Shown: positions 17,051 to 26,976, counted from the stretch's first letter. The stretch: DNA of 48,206 nucleotides from Gammaproteobacteria bacterium (GCA_030148865.1 JASBSR010000037.1:1-48206), one strand, 5' to 3'. Made by a program: numbers and translations. Notes: a model not told the origin generated them from the letters alone.

Positions 17051-17107
17051 GAGCGATTTTGTGAAGAAGAATCCAGGTTCACCACAGTATACAGCCCCTC
17101 GCTCGCT
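17051..17107 (+). repeat. Dispersed intergenic repeat, family A copy 2
   Basis: It matches 4391-4450, with the shared GAAGAAGAATCCAGG core and CTCGCTCGCT end. A different repeat (TCATACCGGCGAATGCCG-like, about 17249-17270) follows further on. Together they account for most of the 311-base gap between fadJ and the convergent TatD gene. Confidence 0.65.
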
Positions 17108-17306
17108 GTGGTTCACGGCATTTTTTACTGGTCGATCCCACTGCTGTTCCACATAATACATGTAATGTCGCATTTCAAAGCTATTATTCCAGTGATAACA
17201 AAGTAATCGGAGATTCCTGGACATGAAATTCAAAAACAGGAATAGCGTCATACCGGCGAATGCCGAGTTTGTGGGACAGTAGTGGGTCGGGCAGCACATC
17301 TATTTG

Positions 17307-17341
17307 CTGCGGAAACTCTGAATTAATCAGAGTCTCCGCAG
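17307..17341. terminator. Hairpin between convergent fadJ and tatD genes
   Basis: CTGCGGA and ACTCTGA pair with TCAGAGT and TCCGCAG around the loop ATTAA, with one internal A.C mismatch, giving a 14-base-pair stem. ACTTTT follows on the plus strand. It sits just past the tatD stop and is probably a bidirectional transcription end. Confidence 0.65.
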
Positions 17342-17345
17342 ACTT

Positions 17346-18125
17346 TTACTGCGCAGTGACTCGAAAAAGCCGGTAAAAATTATTTCGGCTAATTTCGGCT
17401 ATGCGTTCAACACTGGTGTTTCTGGCATTCGCGATACATTCAGCAACATGTGAAACCAGCGCAGGCCAGTTCTGTTTACCACGATGTGGTATCGGCGCCA
17501 GATAAGGTGAGTCGGTTTCAATTAAAAGACGATCTTCGGGGATAAACTTTGCTACCTGCCTGAGGTTGTCTGCATTTTTGAACGTTGTAATTCCAGAAAA
17601 TGAAATCATAAAACCAAGATCAAGTGCAGCGCGGGCAAATGCTTCGGTTTCAGTGAAACAGTGAATAACGCCACCACAACGCTCTGCGTGTTCCTGTTTC
17701 AATAGGGTTAAGGTATCTTCCGCCGCATCACGGGTGTGAATAATGACTGGTTTGTTACGCGCCACAGCGACCTGCAAATGCATACGAAAGCGTGCCTGCT
17801 GCCATTGCCGATCCCCTTTGTGATAAAAATAATCGAGCCCGGTCTCGCCGATAGCAACCACTTTTGGGTTTTGACTCAACTCAGTGAGCTGTGCAATATT
17901 GAGTGACTGGCTTTCATCAGCCATCGGATGGACACCGACCGAGATAGAAATGTCCGCGTATGACTCAACCAGCTCAAGCATTTTCGAATAGCGTTCCATA
18001 TCAACAGACACGCATAGCATATGCTCAACGTTTGCAGCGCGGCAGCGTTGAATGAGAGTATCGAAATTATGGTCAAACTCGGCCAGCTCGATACAATCGA
18101 GATGGCAGTGTGAATCTACGTACAT
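17346..18125 (-). CDS. TatD family metal-dependent hydrolase (YcfH-like)
   Basis: TatD/YcfH proteins are metal-dependent DNases of the amidohydrolase fold, linked to DNA repair and D-aminoacyl-tRNA deacylation. The 259-residue protein begins MYVDSHCHLD (metal HxH) and has GETGLDYF, PVIIHTRDA, GVIHCFTE and ETDSPYLAP, all at expected positions. I chose ATG 18125, since the 21 codons upstream resemble nothing in the family. It is the last gene of the chain that begins at fabD, as in E. coli, where ycfH follows holB. Confidence 0.92.
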   Translation of the reverse strand: MYVDSHCHLDCIELAEFDHNFDTLIQRCRAANVEHMLCVSVDMERYSKMLELVESYADISISVGVHPMADESQSLNIAQLTELSQNPKVVAIGETGLDYFYHKGDRQWQQARFRMHLQVAVARNKPVIIHTRDAAEDTLTLLKQEHAERCGGVIHCFTETEAFARAALDLGFMISFSGITTFKNADNLRQVAKFIPEDRLLIETDSPYLAPIPHRGKQNWPALVSHVAECIANARNTSVERIAEISRNNFYRLFRVTAQ

Positions 18126-18190
18126 GGTGTGTGGTTGTAATATAGTCTGGAAAATAACCGGGAAAACAGCCTGAAGCCGTGTCGACAACG

Positions 18191-18541
18191 CTACATGGTA
18201 TGGGTAATGCGATCCGCCTTCATGGCACCTGCCAGATGGTTTTCTATTTTGCTGCGAGTCTGCCCCTTGTCCTGTGGTGAGAACTGCACGCCGATGCCAG
18301 CGGCGCGATTCCCCTGGGCGCCAGCGGGTGAAATCCAGATAATCTTACCGGCGACCGGCAGACGCTCGCTATCTTCCATCAGTGTCAGCAGCATGAACAC
18401 TTCGTCCCCGAGCTTGTACGGTTTGGGAGTGGGAATAAACAGACCACCGTTTTTCACAAACGGCATATATGAGGCATACAGGGATGCTTTGTCTTTAATG
18501 CTCAGAGAGAGCATACCGGGGCGTGCTGTCGCGCTCATCAT
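18191..18541 (-). CDS. pilZ: PilZ domain protein of type IV pilus biogenesis
   Basis: This 116-residue single-domain PilZ protein contains GLFIPTPKPYKLGDEVFMLL and a GIGVQFSPQD strand. It lacks an obvious c-di-GMP-binding RxxxR motif before the domain, as in Pseudomonas PilZ and its relatives, which act in pilus assembly rather than as classical c-di-GMP receptors. The neighbours holB upstream and tatD downstream are the same as in Pseudomonas and Xanthomonas. The start is 10 bases after the holB stop. Confidence 0.9.
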   Translation of the reverse strand: MMSATARPGMLSLSIKDKASLYASYMPFVKNGGLFIPTPKPYKLGDEVFMLLTLMEDSERLPVAGKIIWISPAGAQGNRAAGIGVQFSPQDKGQTRSKIENHLAGAMKADRITHTM

Positions 18542-18550
18542 CTACCTCGC

Positions 18551-19558
18551 CTATTGTTTTAAACCCTGCCAGGATAATAGCAGACTTTCCCACAACAATT
18601 CGGCATTGAGCGCGATCGGCTCGGCGCGAATATAGATAGCAATCTGGTCGTACAATTCATAAACACGTTTTGCGCTCGCCTGCTCAGCATACCGGATCAG
18701 CGCGGCGCGCTGGTCATGATTGACCAGGCGAGCCTGCTCAGTCCTGAGCTGCTGCAAGCGCGCAATATCCGCTACCCAGTCCAGCATCCAGTCGAGACAC
18801 TGGCGATGCGGCAATGCGGCGAGTTTCGCGGCGTGCTTCAGGGCTGATTGCTGCATGCCCGCGAGCATCGCTGTCGTGAACTGTTGCCGGGCCTGGTCCT
18901 GCTCGGCGTTCTGCGCCAGCAATGGCGCACCGTGGACCAGGTCCAGCCTGAGCTCGGTCTGAGCCTGGCTCTCACCTGCCGCCGCCCCACCCGGCATTGA
19001 ACACAGCCAGGCCAGCGCCTGCGCACGCGATGGCTGTGGGAATTGCAGGCTCTGACAGCGACTGACTACAGTCACCGGCAAACGGCTGGGATGCGAGCTG
19101 GTGAGAATCAGCATACTATTACGGCCAGGCTCTTCCAGCGTCTTGAGCAGCGCATTGGCCGCCTCCATCGTCATCCGCTCAGCATTCTCCAGCACCACCA
19201 CACGATAGCCATCCTCAAACTGAGAGGTCATGGCCATTCGCGACAACAACGCGCGTATCGGCTCGATGCGAATCATAAGCATGGGTTTTTTGCTGGTCGA
19301 ATCCTTTGGCGGCTCTGGGCGCAACACGATCAGATCGGGGTGCGTGCCCGCAGCAATCAGGCGACAGCTACGGCAAACACCACAGGCCTGTGCCTCAGCC
19401 GTGAGTTGCTGACACAGCAAACTGCTGGCGAGTGCCTGGGCAAATTCGGCTTTGCCGGTACCGGCTGCGCCGCGCAACAGCAGAGCGTGCGGCAGGTGAT
19501 TCTGCTGACGCTGATGCTTGACTTGCTGCCACTGTTTTTCTTGCCAAGGATATATCAT
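18551..19558 (-). CDS. holB: DNA polymerase III delta' subunit
   Basis: The delta' subunit is part of the clamp loader that opens the beta clamp on DNA. The 335-residue protein shows the Walker-like LLRGAAGTGKAEFAQALA, a zinc-binding group with CGVCRSCRL, and VVVLENAERMTMEAANALLKTLEEP, plus the SRCQ motif. An AAA+ lid and C-terminal domain follow. It is next to tmk as in many Gammaproteobacteria. Confidence 0.94.
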   Translation of the reverse strand: MIYPWQEKQWQQVKHQRQQNHLPHALLLRGAAGTGKAEFAQALASSLLCQQLTAEAQACGVCRSCRLIAAGTHPDLIVLRPEPPKDSTSKKPMLMIRIEPIRALLSRMAMTSQFEDGYRVVVLENAERMTMEAANALLKTLEEPGRNSMLILTSSHPSRLPVTVVSRCQSLQFPQPSRAQALAWLCSMPGGAAAGESQAQTELRLDLVHGAPLLAQNAEQDQARQQFTTAMLAGMQQSALKHAAKLAALPHRQCLDWMLDWVADIARLQQLRTEQARLVNHDQRAALIRYAEQASAKRVYELYDQIAIYIRAEPIALNAELLWESLLLSWQGLKQ

Positions 19559-19583
19559 ATAATCAATCAGTTATATCATGTTT

Positions 19584-20207
19584 TTAATCTAATATATTGT
19601 ATTTTCGCAAACTCTGTTCGATGCTGCTTTGCACCGCCTCCAGCGGCGGCACAGCGTCGATCAGGCAAATGCGCTCGGGCTGTTGCTGCGCCAGTTGTTG
19701 ATACGCTGCCCGCACCCGCTCGAAAAATGCGTCCTGCTCGGTCTCGATGCGATCCGGAGTACTGCGTCTGCCGGCACGGGCGCGGCCGACCTCAACCGGG
19801 GCATCGAGAATCAGTGTCAGATCGGGGCGTAATGCCCCCTGCACCCAGTGTTCCAGCTGACCAATTTTAGCCAGATCAAGACCGCGGCCACCGCCCTGAT
19901 AGGCATAGGTGGCTTCGGTGAAGCGGTCGCAGAGCACGTCCTGGCCGCGAGCCAGCGCCGGCAGAATCACCTTGTTAAGATGCTCGGCGCGCGCCGCGAA
20001 CATCAGCATAAGCTCGGCATCCGCGCTCATCTGGGTATCGCTGTGTGCCAGCAGCAGACTGCGTAAGGACTCACCCAGCGCTGTCCCTCCCGGTTCACGC
20101 GTGACCACGCAGTCGTGACCAGCGTCGCTCAACAGCTGCTGGATGAAATTGAGATTACTGGTCTTGCCAACGCCTTCGATGCCTTCGAGTGTGATGAATT
20201 TGGCCAT
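19584..20207 (-). CDS. tmk: Thymidylate kinase
   Basis: The enzyme phosphorylates dTMP to dTDP. The 207-residue protein has the P-loop GIEGVGKTS (residues 9-17), the TREPGGTALGE substrate loop, the DRF motif (CDRFTEATYAYQGGGR) and a lid region with GRARAGRR. It lies between mltG and holB, with 24-26 base gaps. Confidence 0.96.
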   Translation of the reverse strand: MAKFITLEGIEGVGKTSNLNFIQQLLSDAGHDCVVTREPGGTALGESLRSLLLAHSDTQMSADAELMLMFAARAEHLNKVILPALARGQDVLCDRFTEATYAYQGGGRGLDLAKIGQLEHWVQGALRPDLTLILDAPVEVGRARAGRRSTPDRIETEQDAFFERVRAAYQQLAQQQPERICLIDAVPPLEAVQSSIEQSLRKYNILD

Positions 20208-20233
20208 AAGATTCTATTCAAACCGCAGCACTA

Positions 20234-21241
20234 TCAGCGCTTGCGCTGGTGCAGGTCAACCATTTTTTCGTGCTGTTCCAGCGTCCTGGAAAAAACATGT
20301 CGGCCACTGCCATCACTGTGGGCGACAAAATATAAATAATCTGTCGCCGCCGGATGCAATGCCGCTTTGATCGCGGCAACACCCGGCATCGCAATCGGCG
20401 TCGGCGGCAGACCGTTACGCGTATAGGTATTATATGGCGTGTCGGTGCGTAGATCACGGAACCGGATATTACCATCGTATTTTTCACCAATGCCGTAAAT
20501 CACTGTCGGGTCGGTCTGCAAACGCATGCCCATGCGCAGGCGATTAACAAACACGCCGGCGATCAGCGGTCGCTCGTCACCCACGGCGGTTTCTTTTTCT
20601 ATGATCGACGCCATAATTAAAGCCTGGTAAGGATTTTTATAAGGTAGATCTGGTGCCCGCGCCTGCCACAAGGTCTCCAGGGTGTCAGACATACGTGCGT
20701 AGGCGCGTTGCAGCAGTACAATATCTTTTTCCTGTTTACTAACGTGGTAGGTATCGGGAAAAAACCGGCCTTCAGGATGTTCGCCAGCGTGTCCCAGCGC
20801 TTGCATAATCGCAGCCTGGTCCAGCATACGCAAAGTATGCTGGAGCTCAGGATTTTGATTAATCATTTGCATAACCTGTCGGAAATTCCAGCCTTCGACC
20901 AGGGTCACCGCAAACTGCTGCACTCTACCTGCGACCATATCATCCATGAGTTGCATTAAAGTCTGACCCGGCTGAATCAGATAATCACCCGCCTGCAAAC
21001 GCCGCGAATCACCGTGCAGTTTCACCCACCAGACAAAATGTTCGGGCTGGCTCAGCAAATCGAGTTGCAACAGTTTCTGCGCCACAGCACGGACATTATC
21101 ACCGCGCGCCAGTGTCAGCACAGCGGCCTCAGGCAGTGTGTTCGGATGCGACACCGTGCGATACATGTTCACCGCCAGCCAGCCGAGGACAGCAGCGAAC
21201 ACCAGTGCCAGGACCAGGATTCTAGCTCGCCACTTGTCCAT
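20234..21241 (-). CDS. mltG: Endolytic murein transglycosylase
   Basis: MltG (YceG) is an inner-membrane lytic transglycosylase that releases growing glycan strands. The 335-residue protein has one N-terminal membrane helix (ILVLALVFAAVLGWLAVNMY) and a LysM-like region. The catalytic domain contains SIIEKETAV (catalytic Glu), GVFVNRL, LQTDPTVIYG and the NTY region, as expected. AGGAGG lies 10 bases before ATG 21241; a TTG 9 bases upstream would be too close to it. The frame overlaps the end of pabC by 20 bases. Confidence 0.94.
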   Translation of the reverse strand: MDKWRARILVLALVFAAVLGWLAVNMYRTVSHPNTLPEAAVLTLARGDNVRAVAQKLLQLDLLSQPEHFVWWVKLHGDSRRLQAGDYLIQPGQTLMQLMDDMVAGRVQQFAVTLVEGWNFRQVMQMINQNPELQHTLRMLDQAAIMQALGHAGEHPEGRFFPDTYHVSKQEKDIVLLQRAYARMSDTLETLWQARAPDLPYKNPYQALIMASIIEKETAVGDERPLIAGVFVNRLRMGMRLQTDPTVIYGIGEKYDGNIRFRDLRTDTPYNTYTRNGLPPTPIAMPGVAAIKAALHPAATDYLYFVAHSDGSGRHVFSRTLEQHEKMVDLHQRKR

Positions 21242-22067
21242 GTTCGACAATCCTCCTGTGTAAAGCTGAACGCAGCATAATACTCATTTTACCCGGTAAA
21301 AATGATTTGCCGGCGAATTCGCGTACCGAGCAAACACCGATTAGACTGTTGCTCAGCATCAGCTCGTCCATTGTCAGCAGGTCCGCCTGCCGCAACTTAA
21401 CTTCCTGCACTTCCAGTCCCTGTTGTCTGGCAATTGCCATCACCTGTTGTCGCATAATGCCGTCGATACCGCTGTGCTGTAGTGATGGTGTGTAGAGCAC
21501 GCCATCACGTGAGGCAAAAAGATTACTCATTGTGCCTTCGATAATATACCCGTGCAAATCTGACATCAGGCCTTCATCAAATTCATCCTGCCATTCATTT
21601 CGCGCCAGTACGTTTTCCATGCGCGCCAGATGCTTAATCCCGGCGAGCTGGGGATTGATCGATACCTGGGTCGCACAGAGCCTCACGCGCGCACCCTGCT
21701 CGGTTATGGCTTTGATATGCCACGGCCAGTCAGATGCCATGACCATCCGACAGGCATTGGTATGCGCTGGAATTCGATAACCACGATCACCGATACCGCG
21801 AGTCAGCATCAGTTTGATCACACAGTTTTCAGGCGCAGACGCCGCTGCCAGTAAGCTGTGTATATCGTGCAGGAAATTTTGCTCACCCGGAAACGCCAGC
21901 CCCAGCTTGTCAGCCGAGGTGGCCATGCGCAGCATGTGCTGTTGCCAGAACTGCAAGTTATTTTCGACACAGGCAATGGTTTCGAAAATACCGTCGCCAT
22001 AATGCAGGCCACGATCCATGACAGACAGGTATTGAGTCGCAACTCCGTTTATGATTATGCGTGACAT
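21222..22067 (-). CDS. pabC: 4-amino-4-deoxychorismate lyase
   Basis: This PLP fold-type IV enzyme releases pyruvate from aminodeoxychorismate to give p-aminobenzoate for folate synthesis. The 281-residue protein has the YGDGIFETI N-terminal motif, the PLP lysine in IKHLARMENVLAR and the phosphate-binding EGTMSNLFA loop. It overlaps pabB by one base (TGATG). The pabB-pabC-mltG-tmk-holB order is common in this class. Confidence 0.93.
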   Translation of the reverse strand: MSRIIINGVATQYLSVMDRGLHYGDGIFETIACVENNLQFWQQHMLRMATSADKLGLAFPGEQNFLHDIHSLLAAASAPENCVIKLMLTRGIGDRGYRIPAHTNACRMVMASDWPWHIKAITEQGARVRLCATQVSINPQLAGIKHLARMENVLARNEWQDEFDEGLMSDLHGYIIEGTMSNLFASRDGVLYTPSLQHSGIDGIMRQQVMAIARQQGLEVQEVKLRQADLLTMDELMLSNSLIGVCSVREFAGKSFLPGKMSIMLRSALHRRIVEHGQVAS

Positions 22068-23437
22068 CAGGCTGTTTCGTCTGTAAAAACCTTGAGTAAG
22101 CCTTTTGCCTTGGCGCGGGTTTCGGCCAGTTCGGCGCGCGCTTCAGAGTCGGCTACAATACCGCCACCCGCGCGCAGCGTAATGGCATCAGCATCGCGTA
22201 TCATGGTGCGAATTAAAATATTCAGGTCAAGACTGCCATCACGGTTGATATAACCAATCGAGCCGGTATAGACCGCACGTGCCTGCTGTTCCATTTCAGC
22301 CAGTATTTCCATGCAGCGTACTTTCGGACAGCCCGTAATGGTGCCGCCGGGAAACACCGCGCGTATGACATCGGTCGGTGTCACCTCAGCACGCAGGCGG
22401 CCGCGGACATTAGAGACTATGTGATGGACGTGCTGATAACTCTCCAGGGTCATCATTTCATTGACTTCGATGCTCCCCGGCGTGCAGATACGACCCAGGT
22501 CATTGCGTTCCAGATCGATCAGCATGACGTGTTCTGCCTGTTCTTTCGGGTGGTGCAATAATTCTGTGGCGAGCGCATTATCGTCGTGGCTATTGTCAGC
22601 CCGCGGACGCGTACCGGCGATGGGCCGGGTTTGTGCGAGTCCGTGACGCACACTGATCAAACGTTCCGGTGACGAGCTCAACACACTGACCTGGCCAAGA
22701 TTAAACATCGCAGCAAAGCTACCGGGATTGGATCTTGCCAGGTGTGAGAATATATCGCTATCAGTTAGACCGGGATCGATTTGCAGACACCAGAGCCGAG
22801 ACAGATTAGCCTGAAAGATATCACCATTGACAATATATTGCTGTATCTGCGCCACCTGTTGCAAATACGCGGCTTCATCCGCTTCCTGGATACTGGATAC
22901 GGTGACTACGGCACTCTGGACAGTGGTTTTGCAGGCAGCAAGATCATGTTCCAGCTCTGCCAGCAGATGCAGGTATTCATTTTCGACCACTACACTATAA
23001 TGATTAGTAAGTCGATCACGAATCACGACCAGAGGACAGCGTAATGCCAGCGCCAGTGGAATCTCGTCTGGTAGTTTGGCCGGCTTCAGGCTGGGTTCGA
23101 TTTCAGCTGCCAGTTCGTAGGATAAATACACAAACCAGCCACCACAGAATGGCAGTTCTGAGCCGACCGGCAGCTCGACTCGCTCAGCACGCCAGCATTG
23201 TTGCAGGGCATCGAGAAATCGTGTTTCTGGCGATAGTTTCAAATCAGCGCTGCAGTGTAATTTTGAATCAGCATCAAGGCGCAGTTGGTATTGCGGAAAT
23301 GCTGGCAGAATATCGTAACGCCCGTGGGTTTTATGAAACGCGGTGCTGATCAGCACACCGGGGTAGCGCTCGGGATTGAGCTGGTATAGCTCAGTCAGCG
23401 AAGGTTCGCCAGCGAGGGAATGAATCTGGTAGTACAT
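22067..23437 (-). CDS. pabB: Aminodeoxychorismate synthase component I
   Basis: PabB converts chorismate and ammonia to 4-amino-4-deoxychorismate, with glutamine amidotransferase PabA supplied elsewhere. The 456-residue protein has the chorismate-binding core: GDIFQANLSR, ARPIAGTRPR-type (TRPIAGTRPRAD), HVMLIDLERNDLGRICTPGS, VFPGGTITGCPKVR and a GGGIVADSEARAE end. It is the first gene after fabF; the fabF-pabB gap is 38 bases. Confidence 0.93.
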   Translation of the reverse strand: MYYQIHSLAGEPSLTELYQLNPERYPGVLISTAFHKTHGRYDILPAFPQYQLRLDADSKLHCSADLKLSPETRFLDALQQCWRAERVELPVGSELPFCGGWFVYLSYELAAEIEPSLKPAKLPDEIPLALALRCPLVVIRDRLTNHYSVVVENEYLHLLAELEHDLAACKTTVQSAVVTVSSIQEADEAAYLQQVAQIQQYIVNGDIFQANLSRLWCLQIDPGLTDSDIFSHLARSNPGSFAAMFNLGQVSVLSSSPERLISVRHGLAQTRPIAGTRPRADNSHDDNALATELLHHPKEQAEHVMLIDLERNDLGRICTPGSIEVNEMMTLESYQHVHHIVSNVRGRLRAEVTPTDVIRAVFPGGTITGCPKVRCMEILAEMEQQARAVYTGSIGYINRDGSLDLNILIRTMIRDADAITLRAGGGIVADSEARAELAETRAKAKGLLKVFTDETA

Positions 23438-23475
23438 CAGCCGATGGTGTACGCGATGCGTAGCCTTACTCTGGC

Positions 23476-24720
23476 TCAGGTATCGAGCTTGCTGAACACC
23501 AGCGTACCGTTAGTACCGCCAAAGCCGAACGAGTTGGACAACACCAGATTGATTTTCATCTGACGTGCTGTGTTCGGCACGTAGTCCAGATCGCAGCCTT
23601 CACCCGGGTGTTCCAGATTCATGGTCGGCGGTGCCACCTGATCGCGTATCGCCAGCACGGAAAATACCGCTTCGATGCCACCCGCCGCACCCAGCAGGTG
23701 CCCGGTCATCGACTTGGTCGAGCTGACTGCGAGCCCGGTCGCACTGGCCCCAAAAGCGGCCTTGATGGCATTGGTTTCTGCAATGTCACCGGCAGGTGTC
23801 GAGGTGCCATGAGCATTCACATAATCGATTTCATCGGCATTACGGCCAGCATCTTTTAAGGCCAGCTCCATACAACGCGCAGCACCGCTACCGTCACTCA
23901 CCGGCATGGTCATGTGGTAAGCATCGGAGTTATAACCAAAGCCTGCGACTTCGGCGTAGATTTTTGCACCCCGCGCTTTGGCGTGCTCGTATTCTTCGAC
24001 CACCAGCACACCCGCACCATCACCAAGAATAAAACCATCACGATCCCTGTCCCAGGGGCGACTTGCGTGGGCCGGATCATCGTTGCGGGTGGAGAGCGCA
24101 CGTGCCGCAGCAAAACCGGCGATGCCTAATGGTGAAGAGGCTTTTTCGGCACCCCCAGCAAACATCACATCGGCATCTCCGTAGGCAATAATGCGCGCAG
24201 CTTCGCCGATGCTGTGGGTACCGGTAGAACAGGCGGTGACCAGCGCGATGTTCGGCCCTTTAATACCGTGCTTAATCGAAAAGTTGCCCGAGATCATATT
24301 GATGATCGAGCCCGGCACAAAGAATGGCGAAATCTTACGCGCACCGCCATCTGTCAGTTTCTGGTGATTGGCTTCGATCATGGGCAGTCCGCCGATACCG
24401 GAACCGATCGCGGTGCCAATACGTTCGGCATTGGCTTCGCTAATGTCCAGGCCAGAATCGACCAGTGCTTCTTCCGCAGCCACCAGGCCGTAATGGATAA
24501 AGATATCCATTTTTTTCTGATCTTTGGGAGCAATCACCGCATCGGCGACAAAGTTTTTGACCGTGGCGGCAATCTTCACCGGATATTCACTGGCATCGAA
24601 GTCATCAATCGGACCGACACCACTGACACCAGCGACAATATTGTCCCAGCTTTGTTTAAGATTGAGACCGACCGGGGAAACGATTCCCAGCCCGGTCACT
24701 ACTACACGACGTTTAGACAA
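23476..24720 (-). CDS. fabF: 3-oxoacyl-[acyl-carrier-protein] synthase II
   Basis: FabF extends fatty acyl-ACP with malonyl-ACP. The 414-residue protein has the catalytic Cys in [13 protein letters not shown], His in [11 protein letters not shown] and the second His with [13 protein letters not shown]. The start is a TTG at 24720 ([10 protein letters not shown], matching MSKRRVV of E. coli), with AGG about 11 bases upstream. An ATG at 24753 adds 11 unlike residues. It lies 72 bases after acpP. The fabD-fabG-acpP-fabF order is that of E. coli. Confidence 0.95.
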   Translation of the reverse strand: MSKRRVVVTGLGIVSPVGLNLKQSWDNIVAGVSGVGPIDDFDASEYPVKIAATVKNFVADAVIAPKDQKKMDIFIHYGLVAAEEALVDSGLDISEANAERIGTAIGSGIGGLPMIEANHQKLTDGGARKISPFFVPGSIINMISGNFSIKHGIKGPNIALVTACSTGTHSIGEAARIIAYGDADVMFAGGAEKASSPLGIAGFAAARALSTRNDDPAHASRPWDRDRDGFILGDGAGVLVVEEYEHAKARGAKIYAEVAGFGYNSDAYHMTMPVSDGSGAARCMELALKDAGRNADEIDYVNAHGTSTPAGDIAETNAIKAAFGASATGLAVSSTKSMTGHLLGAAGGIEAVFSVLAIRDQVAPPTMNLEHPGEGCDLDYVPNTARQMKINLVLSNSFGFGGTNGTLVFSKLDT

Positions 24721-24792
24721 GAAGATACACCTGAGGCTAAAAAGTACAGCCACACGAGTGTGGCTGTAGATGTATTCAAACTGTGATGACGC

Positions 24793-25029
24793 TTAGCCAG
24801 CGTTGGCATTTACGTAATCAATGGCCTGTTGAATGGTCGTGATTTTTTCAGCTTCTTCATCAGGAATTTCGCACTCGAATTCCTCTTCCAGAGCCATCAC
24901 CAGTTCAACGGTGTCGAGTGAATCTGCCCCAAGATCATCAACAAAGGAGGCTTCGTTGGTGGCCTGTTCTTCGGTGGCACCCAACTGTTCCATCACAATC
25001 TTACGGACGCGTTCTTCAGCACTGCTCAT
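24793..25029 (-). CDS. acpP: Acyl carrier protein
   Basis: The 78-residue acidic protein carries the phosphopantetheine attachment serine in [20 protein letters not shown]. It shuttles acyl chains through fatty-acid synthesis. GAGGA precedes the ATG by 7-8 bases. A leader of about 200 bases separates it from fabG, with AT-rich TATACT and TATATA boxes on the minus strand that could hold an extra promoter, consistent with the high expression of acpP. Confidence 0.97.
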   Translation of the reverse strand: MSSAEERVRKIVMEQLGATEEQATNEASFVDDLGADSLDTVELVMALEEEFECEIPDEEAEKITTIQQAIDYVNANAG

Positions 25030-25229
25030 TTAATTTTCCTCTATGTGTTCGTCATTCAGAGCTGCGCGGTATTGTAGTGAATTCGCGCACAGCTTGCCAG
25101 TAAAATCCTCACCCCAGAATTAGCGTAAGGCCTTGGTTTTTAGTATATTATTTTTCAGTTAGTTAGCATGCATAGTTAATGTAGTTTATATATAGTGATC
25201 ACGCCACAGGTGACGCATATCGCATTAAA

Positions 25230-25973
25230 TCAGGGCATATGCATACCACCATTCACGTTCAGGGTTTCACCCGTGATGTAAGCTGCCTGCGGGCTGGCGA
25301 GAAAAACCACCGCCGCCGCGATGTCTTCCGGACTGCCCAGACGCGCCAGCGGAATCTGAGCGACCAGGGCCGCACGCTGCTCAGTAGCCAGTTCCCGGGT
25401 CATATCAGTATCGATAAAGCCTGGCGCAACGGCGTTCACCGTGATATTACGCGAACCAATTTCGCGCGCCAGTGATTTGGTAAAACCCAGCATGCCCGCC
25501 TTGGCGGCAGCATAGTTGGTTTGTCCGGCATTACCGGTCAACCCCACGACCGAGGCGATATTGATAATTCGACCCTTGCGCGCCTTTATCATCGTGCGCA
25601 CACAGGCTTTGGAGAGACGGTAGATCGAACTCAGATTGGTGGTAATGATGTCATCCCACTGCGCGTCTTTCATCATCATCAGCAGGTTATCGCGGGTGAT
25701 GCCGGCGTTGTTGACCAGAATACTGATCGCGCCAAATTCATCATTAATCTGTTTGATCACAGCTGCTATCGAATCGGCATCAGTGACATCCAGACATTTG
25801 CCAGCACCGCCCACAGGCGACAGCCAGGTATGGATCGTCGCCGCCCCGGCGTCGCTGGTGGCAGTCCCGATCACGCTCGCGCCCTGTGCAGCGAGCTGTT
25901 CTGCGATTGCCTTGCCGATACCGCGGCTGGCACCGGTGACCAGGGCAATTTCACCTTCTAAAACTTTAGCCAT
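25230..25973 (-). CDS. fabG: 3-oxoacyl-[acyl-carrier-protein] reductase
   Basis: FabG reduces 3-ketoacyl-ACP with NADPH. The 247-residue short-chain dehydrogenase has the nucleotide-binding TGASRGIGKAIAE, NNAGITRD, the catalytic Ser region NIASVVGLTGNAGQ and YAAAKAG (Tyr and Lys), and a VNGGMHMP C-terminus typical of FabG. Confidence 0.95.
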   Translation of the reverse strand: MAKVLEGEIALVTGASRGIGKAIAEQLAAQGASVIGTATSDAGAATIHTWLSPVGGAGKCLDVTDADSIAAVIKQINDEFGAISILVNNAGITRDNLLMMMKDAQWDDIITTNLSSIYRLSKACVRTMIKARKGRIINIASVVGLTGNAGQTNYAAAKAGMLGFTKSLAREIGSRNITVNAVAPGFIDTDMTRELATEQRAALVAQIPLARLGSPEDIAAAVVFLASPQAAYITGETLNVNGGMHMP

Positions 25974-26037
25974 AACCAGAATCCCAAAATATATATGAGG
26001 TTAGCAATAATGGTCCGCACCAGCAGACCGTTTGCAG

Positions 26038-26976
26038 TCAATCTATGGTGTCGAGAAATTTTTGCATGTTCTCGGGCTTATCCAGCGCATAGGTCGTCAC
26101 ATTTTTGACAATACGCCGCGTCAGTCCGGTGAGCACTCGACCCGGGCCACACTCAATAATGGCATCATCCGCCGCTGAACCCAGTATTTCCACGGTTTGC
26201 ACCCATTTTACCGGGCTGTATAACTGTTTCGTCAATGCGTCGCGAATCGCATCGGGTGCATCGTGGCTTTTCGCGTCGACATTGTGGATCACCTGAATAT
26301 CGGGCGTGGTGATATCGACTGTGGCGAGAATTTTTGCCAACGCATCAGCTGCCGGTTTCATCAGGGCGCAGTGTGAGGGCACGCTCACGGGCAAGCGCAT
26401 GGCTTTTTTCGCACCGGCTTCGCTGGCTTTGATAATGGCCAGTTCAACGCCTGTCACCGTGCCGGCAATCACCACCTGGCCGGGCGAATTATAATTCACC
26501 GCTGCGACCACTTCGCCGCAATCTTCAGCGGCAGCGGCACAGGCATGGCGCACCGCTTCGTCTGGCATGCCGAGTATCGCTGCCATCGCGCCCTGACCTT
26601 CGGGAACAGCATTCTGCATCAGGCGACCGCGTTCCGCCACGAGCCGAATTGCGCCGGTGAATTCGATCGCACCAGCCGCCACCAGGGCGGCGTATTCACC
26701 CAGACTGTGGCCGGCAACAGCAAACGGTTGGGTCATGCATTGTTCCTGCATGACTCGCATGATGGCGATATCAGCAGCGAGCATGGCGGGTTGCGTGACT
26801 TCGGTCCGGTTGAGACGTTCTTCCGGGCCGTTGCTGACGATGTCCCAGAGATCATAGCCCAGCACGTCGGACGCCTGGGCGAAGGTTTCGGTGACAATCG
26901 GCCAGTCAGCGGCGTAGGCCTCGAGCATGCCGATCGACTGCGAACCCTGACCCGGAAATACTACAGCGATGTTCAT
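26038..26976 (-). CDS. fabD: Malonyl-CoA:ACP transacylase
   Basis: FabD loads malonyl groups onto ACP. The 312-residue protein starts MNIAVVFPGQGSQSIGM and has the catalytic Ser in VAGHSLGEYAALVAAGA, the Arg in RGRLMQ and the catalytic His region SVPSHCALMKPAA. It is the first gene of the fatty-acid chain. plsX, fabH and rpmF, which often precede fabD, are not here; dapB is upstream instead. Confidence 0.95.
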   Translation of the reverse strand: MNIAVVFPGQGSQSIGMLEAYAADWPIVTETFAQASDVLGYDLWDIVSNGPEERLNRTEVTQPAMLAADIAIMRVMQEQCMTQPFAVAGHSLGEYAALVAAGAIEFTGAIRLVAERGRLMQNAVPEGQGAMAAILGMPDEAVRHACAAAAEDCGEVVAAVNYNSPGQVVIAGTVTGVELAIIKASEAGAKKAMRLPVSVPSHCALMKPAADALAKILATVDITTPDIQVIHNVDAKSHDAPDAIRDALTKQLYSPVKWVQTVEILGSAADDAIIECGPGRVLTGLTRRIVKNVTTYALDKPENMQKFLDTID

